A stretch of 64,000 bases of DNA. It comes from Dryocosmus kuriphilus. Lineage: Eukaryota > Arthropoda > Insecta > Hymenoptera > Cynipidae. This document shows positions 36,053-45,960 of the stretch, in pieces; position 1 is the first letter of the stretch; each line of letters begins with the position of its first letter. The stretch lies in contig CM076190.1 in NCBI GenBank assembly GCA_038277395.1, forward strand, positions 240,450,452 through 240,514,451, written 5' to 3'. A program made the translations under genes and the position numbers. The notes under the pieces were generated by a model. It was not told the origin of the DNA. It made no database searches and saw nothing but the letters and a program-made list of their open reading frames with translations.

Positions 36053-36245
36053 TTACTGAGCAATATTTTCAGGAGGCCAAATATTTCCAATTTCAATATT
36101 TGGAGATAATATTGGATTCTTGCATTTATAAAAATTTATTTCTGGTAAATTTTCTTTTAACATAAAAATAAGCTTAAAGAGGGATATAAAAAATAATAAT
36201 TCAGAAGTAATAATTAAAACTATTCCTATTGGCAATATTTTCTAT
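36053..36245 (-). pseudogene. Nuclear mitochondrial insert: fragment like cytochrome c oxidase subunit III
   Basis: The minus-strand frame contains GIVLIITSELLFFISLF and LSPNIEIGNIWPPEN. These match, in order, the conserved transmembrane and loop segment of mitochondrial COX3 (consensus style: ITSE-x-MFF-x-SFF, then LSP-x-IEIG-x-WPP). Just after FFISLF the frame reads K-L-I-F where COX3 has W-A-Y-F; the DNA TTTAAGCTTATTTTT is consistent with loss of bases at a mitochondrial TGA Trp codon. About 16 residues separate the two conserved segments beyond what COX3 normally has, so there is an insertion or rearrangement. A stop (TAA) follows shortly after WPPEN. Only about 60 codons are present, amid nuclear satellites, so a nuclear copy is more likely than an organelle contig. 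Alternative: chance similarity in a short hydrophobic frame. Confidence 0.65.
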
Positions 36246-36329
36246 ACTTTTATTATTTTTAAAAAATTTTTATTTTTTCAACATTCTTTATATCTTTTTT
36301 ATTTTTTTTTTATTATTATTAATATTATA

Positions 36330-39300
36330 TTATAGATTTCGGAAAAATAATTTTATATTTTAAATGAATCTAATTATGTGATTTCCTGATTAACTGATTA
36401 TTTTTCAGATTATCTGATTTTCTGATTATCGGATTTGCTGATTATCTGATAATCTGACCTAAATTGAATCTGAAATCTGGAAAATTTTTAGAATAAAAAA
36501 TAAAGAATAAAAAAAGAGAAAAATATAAAAATAAATGACAACAAATGAAAATTTTGTTTCTTAATTATTTATTTTGTGTATTTATTTTTTATCCAAATCG
36601 GTAAGCAACACATAAAACCTGGAAAATTCTTATTTTCAATTTTGAACTTTTTCATGCCCTTTGCCTTGAACGCCCTTGAACTTGTAATCGCGCTTATATA
36701 TTTTTATATTTATTATTATTATTATTAATATTATATTATAGATTTGGGAAATATAATTTTTTATTTTAAATGAATCTAATCATCTTATTTTCTAATTACC
36801 TGATTCTTTTTAAGATTATCTGATTTTCTGATTACCTAATTATTTTTCATAATATCTGATTTTCTGATTATCTGATTATTTTTCAGATTATCTAATTATC
36901 TGATTATCTGATTTTCTGATTATCTAATTTTCTAATTACCTGATTATTTTTCATATTATCTGATTTTCTGATTATCTGGTTATTTTTCAGATTATCTGAT
37001 TTTCTGATTATCTGACTTTATAATTACCTGATTATTTTCCAGATTATCTGATTTTTTTCTTATCTGATTATTTTTCAGATTAGCTGAATTTCTGATTATC
37101 TAATTTTCCAATTACCTTATTATTTTTCAGATTACCTGATTTTCTTCTTATCGGATTATTTTTCAGACCATCTGATCTTCCGATTATCTGATTTTCTAAT
37201 CACATGATAATTTTAAGAGTATCTGATTTTCTGATTATCTGACTATCTTTCAGATTATCTGATTTTCTGATTATCTGATAATTTGATTTCAATTGCATCT
37301 GAAATCTGGAGAATTTTTAGAATACAAAATTTCAAGAATAAACAAAGACAAAAATGATAAAATAAATGATAAAAAATTACAAATTTGTGTTCTTATTGTT
37401 TATTTTGTGTATTTATCTTCTATCCAAATCGGTAAGCAACAGCTAAACCAGGAAAATTCTTATTTTCAATTTTGAACATTTTCATGCCCTTTGCCTTGAA
37501 CGCCTTGAACTTGAAATCGCGACTATATGTTTTTTTTTATATTTATTATTATTATTAATATTATATTATAGAATTGGGAAAAATAATTTTTTATTTTAAA
37601 TGAATCTAATTATCTGATTTCCTGATTGTCTGGTTACTTTTCAGATTATCTGATTATCTGATTTTCTAATTATCTGATTATTTTTCAGATTATCTGAATT
37701 TCTGATTATCTGATTTTCCGTTTATCTGATAATCTGACTTCAATTGAATTTGAAAACTGGAAAATTTTTAGAATAAAAAGCTTCAAGAATAAACAAAGAG
37801 AAAAATGATCAAATAAATGATAAGAAATGACAAATTTGACTATTTATTGTTTATTTTCTGTATTTATTTTTTATTCAAATCGGTAAGTAACAAAAACCTG
37901 GAAAATTCTTATTTTCAATTTTGAACTTTTTCATGCCCTTTGCCTTGAACGCCCTTGAACTTGTAATCGCACTTATATTTTTTTACATTTATAATATCAT
38001 TATTAATATTATATATCAGATTTGGGAAATGCAATTTTTTATTTTAAATGAATCTAATTATCTGCTTTGTTGATTGTCTGATTATTCTTCAGATTATCTG
38101 ATTATCTGATTTTCTGTTTATCGGATTTTCTGATTATCTGATAATCTGACTTCAATTGAATCTGAAATCTGGAAAAATTTAGAATAAAGATAAAGAACAA
38201 AAAAAAAAGAGAGAAATGTAAAAATAAATGATAACAAATGAAAATTTTGATTTTTTATTATTTATGCTGTGTATTTATTTTTTATCGAAATTGGTGAGCA
38301 ACAGATAAAACCTGGAAAATTCTTAATTTCAATTTTGAACTTTTTCATGCTCTTTACCTTGAACGCCTTGATCTTGAAATCGCGCTTATATTTTTTTATA
38401 TTTATTATTATTATTATTAATATTATATTATAGATTTGGGATGTATAATTTTTTAGTTTAAATGAATCTAATTATCTGATTTGCCGATTATCTGATTATT
38501 CTTCAGATTATCTGATTATCTGATTATCTGATTTTCTAATTATCTGATTTTCTAATTACCTGATTATTTTTCAGATTATGTGATTATCTGATTATCTGAT
38601 TTTCTCATTACCTGATTTTTTTTCATATTACCTGATTTTCTTCGTATCTGATTATTTTTCAGATTATCTGATTTTCTGATTATCTCATTTACTCATTATC
38701 GAATTTTCTAACTATCTGATAATCTGATTTCAATTGCATCTGAAATCTGGAGAATTTTTAGAATAAAAAATTTCAAGAACAAAAAAAAAAAAAAATGAAA
38801 AATGATAAAATAAATAAAAAAATTACAAATTTGTGTTCTTATTGTTTATTTTGTGTATTTCTCTTCTATCCAAATCGGTAAGCAACAGATAAAACCAGGA
38901 AAATTCTTATTTTCAATTTTGAACTTTTTCATGCCCTTTGCCTTGAACGCCTTGAACTTGAAATCGCGATTATATGTTTTTATATTTATTATTATTATTA
39001 ATATTATATTATAAAATTGGGAAAAATAATTTTTTATTTTAAATGTATCTAATTATCTGATTTCCTGATTGTCTGGTTATTTTTCAGATTATCTGATTAT
39101 CTGATTTTCTAATTATCTGATTATTTTTCAGATTATCTGAATTTCTGATTATCTGATAATCCGACTTCAATTGAATTTGAAAACTGGAAAATTTTTAGAA
39201 TAAAAAACTTCAAGAATAAACAAAGAGAAAAATGATCAAATAAATAATAAGAAATTACAAATGTGACTATTTATTGCTTATTTTCTGTATTTATTTTTTA

Positions 39301-40285
39301 TCCAGTATTTATTTTTTATCCAAATCGGTAAGCAACAAAAACCTAGAAAATTCTTATTTTCAATTTTGAACTTTTTCATGCCCTTTGCCTTGAACGCCCT
39401 TGAAATTGAAATAGCGCTTATATTTTTTTACATTTATTATCATTATTAATATTTTATTACAGATTTGGGAAATATAATTTTTTATTTTAAATGAATCTAG
39501 TTATCTGATTTGCTGATTGTCTGATTATTCTTCAGATTATCTGATTATCTGAATTTTTGATTATCGGATTTTATGATTATCTGATTTTCTGATTATCTGA
39601 TAATCTGACTTGAATTGAATTTGAAACCTGGAAAATGTTTGGAATAAAAAATAAAGAATAAACAAAGAGAAAAATTAATGAATAAATTATAACAAATAAA
39701 AAATTTGATTTTTTATTGTTTATTTCCTGCATTTTTTTTTCATCCAAATCGTTAAGCAACAGATAAAACCTGGAAAATTCTTATTTTCAATTTTGAACTT
39801 TTTCGTTTCCTTTGCCTTGAATGCCTTGAACTTGAAATCGCGCCTATAATTGTTTATATTTATTATTATTATTAATATTATATTATCGATTTGAGAAAAA
39901 TAATTTTTTATTTTAAATGAATTTAATTATCTGATTTCCTGATTGTCTAATTATCTTTCAGATTATCTGATTATTTGTTTTTCTGCTTATCTGATTTTCT
40001 AATTATCTGATTATTTTTCAGATTATCTGAATTTCTGATTATCTGATGATCTGACTTTAACTGAATCTGAAATCTGGAAAATTTTTAGAATAACAAATAA
40101 AAAATAAACAAAGAAAAAAATGAAAAGTTTGATTTTTTATTGTATATTTTCGGTATTTATTTTTTATCCAAATCGGTAAGCAACAGATAAAACCTGGAAA
40201 ATCCTTATTTTCAATTTTGTAATTTTTCATGACCTTTGCCTTGAATGCCGTGAACTTGAAATCGCGCTTGCGCTTTTTCAACTTC
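36330..40285. repeat. Higher-order repeat with embedded ATCTGATT arrays
   Basis: The phrase TTTTTCATGCCCTTTGCCTT GAACGCC recurs near 36651, 37483, 37930, 38346, 38928, 39378, 39807 and 40229. Spacing is 830, 447, 416, 582, 450, 429 and 422 bp. Each unit also has CCAAATCGGTAAGCAACA, a (TTA)n run with TTAATATTATATTATAGA, and a block of TTATCTGATTTTCTGA units. The basic unit is about 420-450 bp, and the longer intervals are due to expansion of the 8-9-bp ATCTGATT block (especially 36780-37290). Small frames here are not genes. Confidence 0.92.
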
Positions 40286-40970
40286 GCCTCGATTCAGAAG
40301 TTCTCAACTTACGAGAAAATTATCGTAAAAGGAAAATGTAATTGTTAGTTTTATTTATTTTTGTTTAATTTTAATTTTTTATTTTTTGCTTATCAATATT
40401 TTTATTTATTTATTTTTATTTATTAATGTATTTTATTTTTTTATTAAAGCTTTTGTTTACATAAATGTTTTTCTCAGAAAAAGAATTAAAATTAGGTTTT
40501 CAATAAATTAGTAATAATTAATATTCCTTATTGTTAATAATAAACATTATTTAAAATTTTGGCGTTATTTTCTCGACCAGGGTAATTAAATAATTAATCT
40601 CAGATATTAAATTTTTATCGATAACTGGTCTAATAATTTTTGGAAAAACGAGAAAAAATCTACCTCGGCCCGGATTTGAATCGAGAACGTCACTAGACCA
40701 GTAATAGACAAAAATTAAATGCCTTTAGTTATTTGGATTTTTTATCGTCTATTATTATTTTTCACAATAACAAGGTGAAATAAACAGAAGAATAAAAATA
40801 AATAAATAAAGAAGAAATAACCAGAAAAAATATAAATAGAAATAATAAAAAATAAAAAATTTGATTTTTTATTATCTATATATTATTATCTTTATAATAA
40901 ATAATAAGTAATAATAGAGAAGAAAAATGTAAAAAATTTAAAATAAGAAAATAAAAAATCGCTCTCTTAT
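40286..40970. other. AT-rich interval with a tRNA-like fragment
   Basis: Mostly AT-rich. At about 40655-40702 the minus strand reads GGTCTAGTGACG, then CTCGATTCAAATCCGGG, a T-arm-like stem-loop with a near B-box sequence. No complete tRNA cloverleaf is present, so it is at most a tRNA-derived repeat remnant. Confidence 0.35.
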
Positions 40971-41273
40971 TTTTACATTCTCATCAGAGAAGGTATTAGA
41001 TTTATGTAAAATTTGACTTTCGCGGATTTCATGAAATCTCCACGTTTTGAGACCCCCTGAGTCAGAAAAAAAAACGGTTTTTACGACCGTGTCTGTCTGT
41101 CTGTTGTCGTCGTTGTCGTCGTCGTTATCGTTGCCGTCGTCATCTGTGACCGCGATAACTTTCGAAGGACTAATCGGATTGGAATGCGCTTTGGTACACT
41201 TCTTTAAGGTGTAAAAAGAAAGGACGAGTTCGTTAACCAGCAGTTTTTGACCAACGGTTATGGTTTTATCCAT
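40938..41273 (-). CDS. Small open frame in family X copy 1, doubtful
   Basis: Starts MDKTITVGQKLLVNELVLSF, then an Asp/Asn-rich tract encoded by a GAC/AAC repeat, then NRQTDTVVKTVFFSDSGG and KTWRFHEIRESQILHKSN. The frame runs out of family X at its 3' end. It matches the frame at 61423-61782 almost throughout, and the two indels I see between them (Asp/Asn tract, FF against F) are multiples of three. I find no known domain, and a simple-sequence tract inside a dispersed repeat is often non-coding. Function unknown. Confidence 0.2.
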   Translation of the reverse strand: MDKTITVGQKLLVNELVLSFYTLKKCTKAHSNPISPSKVIAVTDDDGNDNDDDNDDNRQTDTVVKTVFFSDSGGLKTWRFHEIRESQILHKSNTFSDENVKIRERFFIFLF

Positions 41274-42202
41274 CAAAAACTGTTTTCACAAAATCAAAAA
41301 ATCCATTTTCCGGCTAAACTATGAGAGATACAAAAAAAATGTAAGAAAGTAAAATTGTTCATCTCAAAAATATCTACAAATTTTGTCTTAACCGTTTTTT
41401 GATAAAATAAACAGTTTTTGTTTTAATTAAGAAAACGCTATTAAAATTAAAAAACTCTGGTTTCCCGCCAAAATATTCAAGATATAAAAAATTGGTAAAG
41501 AACAAAGTTGTTGAATTCAAAAATATTTACAAATTTTGTTTCAACCCTTTTTTGTTAAAATGCATGGTTTTTGTTTTAATCGATAAAACGTTATTAAAAA
41601 TCAAAATTTTCCAATTTCCCGCCAAACTATGCAAGATACGGAAAAATGATAATAAACAAAGTTGTTCGCCTTAAAAAGGTCTACAAATTTTCTCTCTATC
41701 ATTTTTTTGAGAAGACGCGTAGTTTTTGAGTTATTCGTGAAATATGTTATGAAGTATAAAGAAAACCACTTTTCAGCAAAACTTTGCAAGATATGAGAAA
41801 ATATTAATAAGCAAAATTGTTCACCTTGGAAAGAGCTACACAATTTATTTATAAGACTCATCGTTTTACTTTTAAGAATCGAAATCCTGTATTGTGAAAA
41901 TTTGGAAAATCACAAAAAAACTTTACCAATCTACAATGTGTTTTAAAAAAATGTAATTATCGAGCGCGAAGCGCGAGTGTCATGATGAGAATGTATTCCT
42001 TAAGGGCGATAGAGCCTTAAGTAAAATAATTTCTTTTGTAATTTTTAATTTAAAGGTTTAAACTATCCATAAACACCGAGCGCGTAGCGCGAGGTGAATA
42101 ATTTATCGAGCGCGAAGCGCGAGTGCCAACAGACGCGCGCCTTAGGCGCGCTCACACTTCGCGCGAAGCGCACGATGAGAATGTGCCCGCGAAGCGGACA
42201 GA
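40971..42202 (-). repeat. Family X, copy 1 (minus orientation)
   Basis: About 1.23 kb that reappears in the opposite orientation at 60279-61698, with long stretches that look identical by eye (for example 41690-41960 against 60770-61010). Read on the minus strand it contains a GC-rich hairpin cluster, three to four tandem copies of a roughly 155-bp unit ending in TTTGGCGGGAAA(T/C), a small open frame (40938-41273), and the boundary motif GATGAGAATG. I do not recognise it as a named transposon and see no terminal inverted repeats. Confidence 0.85.
41959..42202 (-). repeat. GC-rich mini-hairpin cluster of family X copy 1
   Basis: Modules CGAGCGCGAAGCGCGAG (twice), CGAGCGCGTAGCGCGAG, TTCGCGCGAAGCGCAC, CGCGCCTTAGGCGCG and CCCGCGAAGCGGA are separated by AT-rich spacers. 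Four contain GCGAAGC and one GCGTAGC. GATGAGAATG occurs twice between them. The G+C content contrasts sharply with the surrounding sequence. Confidence 0.85.
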
Positions 42203-44062
42203 TTTTTTTAAGTTAAGTTCATTTTAATTACTTATTTTTTACTTATATTATATTTCCATTAATTTGTAAAAAGAAAATTTTAATGTAAGGACATTCGTTA
42301 AATTATACGTAAGTGAAAATTATTTAAATTTTACTTATTATTTTTTCTTAATTTAAGTTTTATTTTTTATTTTTTTAAATATATTTCTGCATACTTCAAA
42401 ATTGTTTTTCGGAGAGAATTTATAATTAATTAATACTTCTTCTTGTTAGTAATAACAATTATTATAAAATTCAAAAATTAAACATTTTTTCATAAAAATC
42501 TTTATAAACAAAATAGAGAAGTGAAAAATTACTTTAAATGCATTTAGATATTTAAAGCGCCTTTTTATTGTCTATTATTACTTTTCACAATAAAAGAAGA
42601 AATAAAGAGAAGAATAACAAAAATGGAATAAAAAATAAAGAATAGAAAAAGGGAAAAATTTTAAAAAGTAAATAAAAAATCGCTCTAAATGGCCTATAGG
42701 TAGTCAGAGTGATTTTTATTACTTATTATTTTTTTATAATAAAAAATAAAGAATAAACAAAAATTAAGAAGGTAAATAAAGAAATAAGGGACGAAAAATG
42801 AAAAATTTGATCTTTTGTTCTATGTTACAATTTTTTACAATAGATAATAAAGAACAGTAGAAGAAAAAAATGTAAAAAAGTGTAAAAATAAAAAAAAATC
42901 ACTCCATTATTTTTTAAAATGATTTATTTGTTTATTTTCATTTTTTAAAATTTATTTTTTGGCCCAGATACAAATTTTTTTTGCAGAAAAAACAGTTAAA
43001 AATGAGTTTGGAATTATTTAGTAAACATATAAATTTTTAAACCATTAAAATTTCTGATCGTTGATAATAAAAATTGTTAAAAAATTCCAAAATTAATCAT
43101 TTTCACATAAAAAAAATTTAATAAAGTAAAAAAATGAAAAATTACTTTAAATGCCTTTAGATATTTAGAACGATTTCTTATTGTCTATTATCATTTTTCG
43201 CAATAAAAAGAAGAAAAGGGAACAATATAAAAAATTAATTAAAAAATAAAGAATTTAAAAAAAACGAATACTGAATATAAACAAAAATGGATTTTTTTTA
43301 AATGAAAAAAAGAATAAAAATTAAACAATATATAAGTGGCTTTCAATTTCTGTATTATTTATTATTGTATCGTATGTTGTATTTTTGGTTATATTTATAT
43401 AATAATTATAAAAATAAATAATAAAAAAAAAAAAAAGAAGTAAATAAATAATCGCTCTAAATGGCCTATAGGCATTTAAAGCGTCTTTTATTTCTTATTA
43501 TTCTTCATAAAAAAAAAGGATAAACAAAAAAAAAAGAAGAAGAAAGAAGGAAACAAAATAAATGATAAAAAATGAGAAATTTGATTCTTTTTTGTATATT
43601 ATTACTCTTTGTGATTAATAATAAATAATAAAGAATAATAGAAGAGAAAAATGTAAAAAAATGTGAAAATAAAAAAATATAGAATGACTCACTCAATTAC
43701 TTTTTTTTTTATAAATATTGATTTTAAATAAAATTTTTTGATTAATTAATTAATTTTTTTAATTAATTAATTTTTTATTTATATTATTATTATTATAATT
43801 TAAAAAATTTTTCTTTTTTAGAAATGTTTTTTTAGAAGAAACTTAGAAACTTTTAGACATATAGAAATTCAGAAAATTTTTTGGCAAGGTAAAAAATTTA
43901 ATCGGAATGAATAAAAAAAATTAGATTCTTTAAATATTTCTTTTTTTTTAAACGTTTTTTAGAAGAAGTTTAGAAGCTTGGAAATTTTTTTAGGTTTTTT
44001 AGTTTGTAAGATTAATCAGTCATTTTCAACTAAATAAAAGAAATATTTTTCAGAGAAATTTA

Positions 44063-44092
44063 CACAGTCTGTCCTTTAAATAACCGGACTGA
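44063..44092 (+). repeat. mariner C left inverted repeat
   Basis: CACAGTCTGTCCTTTAAATA followed by ACCGGACTGA; identical to the right end for the first 27 positions. Confidence 0.94.
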
Positions 44093-44260
44093 ATTTTTCA
44101 CGTCATTAATGGTGGCGCCATCTATGATTGAGCGACCAATTTTCATAAGGTGGCGCATCAGCTACCTTCTGTCAAAATCTCATCGAAATCGGCTGACTAG
44201 TTTTGGAGATGTGACGTTTTCAGTGTTAGTACTTTTGTGTGTGTCGTCACGAAAAACACG

Positions 44261-45298
44261 ATGGAACAAAGAGCGAATATTAAAATTTTTTTTTTAAACT
44301 CGGTAAAACATGTACGGAAACGTACAGTTTGAAGCAAAAAGTGTACAACACTGATTGTTCGTCCCATACGCAAGTTTTTTCGTGGTATGCACGATTCAAG
44401 GCTGGCAGAGAAGACTTGGATGACGATCCCAGACCAGGCCGCCCGGTCACAGCCGCCACTGATGAACTTGTCGAAAAAGTGCACGAGATAATTGCTTACG
44501 ACCCAAATGTGACGTGCAAAATGTTGGCAGAAGAGTTTAACGTGTCTAAGAATACGATTCACGATATTCTTACGCTTAAATTGAACAAAAAGAAAGTGTG
44601 TTCTCGTTTTGTGCCGCACAAGCTGACAGACGAACAAAAATTGGCACGCGTGGAACATTCAAAAGATTTAATAAAAACGGCAAAAAACCCCAACCTTCTT
44701 AGATTCGATTGTGACAGGCAATGAGTCGTAGTGTTTTAAATACGATCCCGAAACCACGCGTCAGAGTGCTGCTTGAAAGGGTCCAAACTCACCAAAAGCG
44801 AAAAAATTGCGTTCCGAGAAGTCACGAATCAAGACGATGTTCATTTGTTTTTACGATTCAAAAGGAATTGTTCATCGGGAATTCGTTCCGCAAGGTCAGA
44901 CGGGCAATGGTGCTTGTTATTTGGGTTTTATGGAACGATTGTGGAAGAGAATTCTACGAATAAGACCAGAATATCGTGAGCCGGGCAGCTGGTACCTTCT
45001 GCACGATAATGCGCCTCCCCACAGGACGGTCGCTGTTCGTGAGTTTTTGGCCAAAAAACAAATTCCCGTGATCCAACATCCACCGTACTTGCCTGATCTG
45101 TCACCCTGCGACTATTTCCTGTTCCCTAAGATGAAATGCGCAATGAAAGGAACAATGTACGATGATATTGAAGCCATTAAAGTGGCTGTGACGAGGGTAA
45201 CCGACGCCATTGAAAAACCAGCTCTGCAAAAATCCATGCGAGCATTGGCTGATCGCGCCCAGCGTTGCATCGAAGCAGAAGGATCATATTTTGAATAA
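44261..45298 (+). pseudogene. mariner C transposase pseudogene
   Basis: Begins at ATG 44261 (MEQRANIKI) and ends with EAEGSYFE before TAA 45296-45298, about 345 codons as in the family. The N-terminal DNA-binding part reads TQVFSWYARFKAGREDLDDD and RPGRPVTAATDE, with a second helix-turn-helix NVSKNTIHDIL. A frameshift near 44300 and a 1-bp insertion near 44700 disrupt the frame. The first catalytic motif TGDE reads TGNE, with Asn codon at 44720-44722, and the next Trp codon is TAG (44729-44731). The C-terminal half from 44807 is open for 163 residues and keeps HDNAPPH (Asp 45005-45007) and YLPDLSPCDYFLFPK (Asp 45110-45112) at D34D spacing. It is the least damaged of the three mariners but still catalytically dead. 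Confidence 0.93.
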
Positions 45299-45345
45299 AC
45301 GTGAGTATTTTTGCAAAAATAAATAGCCATTTTTTAAATTTTAAT

Positions 45346-45375
45346 CCCGTCCGGTTATTTAAAGGACAGACTGTG
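45346..45375 (-). repeat. mariner C right inverted repeat
   Basis: Ends AAAGGACAGACTGTG; reverse complement CACAGTCTGTCCTTTAAATA. TA follows at 45376-45377. Confidence 0.94.
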
Positions 45376-45845
45376 TAGAAACTTTTAGAATCGTTTTATT
45401 TTAAATTTTATTACATTTTTTGTCAATTTTATTAACATTTAAAAAAAAAAAAACTTAAAAAAAATAATAATAGTATAAATATAAATAAAAAATAAATAAA
45501 TTAAAGAAATAAATTAATAAATAAAATAATTTATTCAAAATCAATGTTTAAGAAAAAAAGTAATTAAGTCATTTGATTTTTTAAAAATCTTTTTCCGTCT
45601 TTTTGTTTATTCTTTATTTTTCATTATAATGATTAATAAGCAACAAAAAGCGCTTTAAATGCCTAAAGGCCATTTAGAGCGATTTTTTATTTATTTACCT
45701 TTTCTTTTTTGTATTATTTATTCTTATAATTATCTAAAGATATTTTTCATAAATTTTGTTCACAAACATTTTTTTAATAAATATTATAAAAAAATTAAAA
45801 ATTTAGAAAGTTTAGTTAATTTTTCTAAGTTTCTTATTCAGTAAA

Positions 45846-45960
45846 ATTAATCAATCATTTTCAACTAAATAAAAGAAATGTTTTTCAGAGAAATTTAGAA
45901 ACTTTTAGAATCGTTTTATTTTAAATTTTGTTACATTTTGTTCAATTTTGTTAACATTTT
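45846..45960 (+). other. Empty site homologous to the mariner C insertion site
   Basis: Matches 44018-44062 joined to 45378-45437, with single-base differences and one TA instead of TA-element-TA. It is a second copy of the local repeat unit that was never hit. Confidence 0.93.

Larger units (their letters stand above)
44063..45375 (+). mobile_element. mariner C, complete ends, 1,313 bp
   Basis: Both ends carry CACAGTCTGTCCTTTAAATA with ACCGGAC continuing on each side. TA flanks at 44061-44062 and 45376-45377. An unoccupied paralogous site exists at 45846-45960. There, ATCATTTTCAACTAAATAAA, GAGAAATTTAGAAACTTTTA and TCGTTTTATTTTAAATTTT run without interruption and hold a single TA (45896-45897) where mariner C sits in the other copy. 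Ends and target duplication are therefore certain. Confidence 0.96.

Noticed and set aside
36330..40285. Regularly spaced short repeats that might suggest a CRISPR-like array
   Set aside because: Units are AT-rich 8-9-bp words without unique spacers, in a eukaryotic satellite; no cas genes.
40655..40702. Possible tRNA gene on the minus strand
   Set aside because: Only a T-arm-like part is present; no acceptor stem, D arm or anticodon arm can be paired.
44197..44658. 153-residue minus-strand frame
   Set aside because: Antisense shadow of the mariner C transposase.
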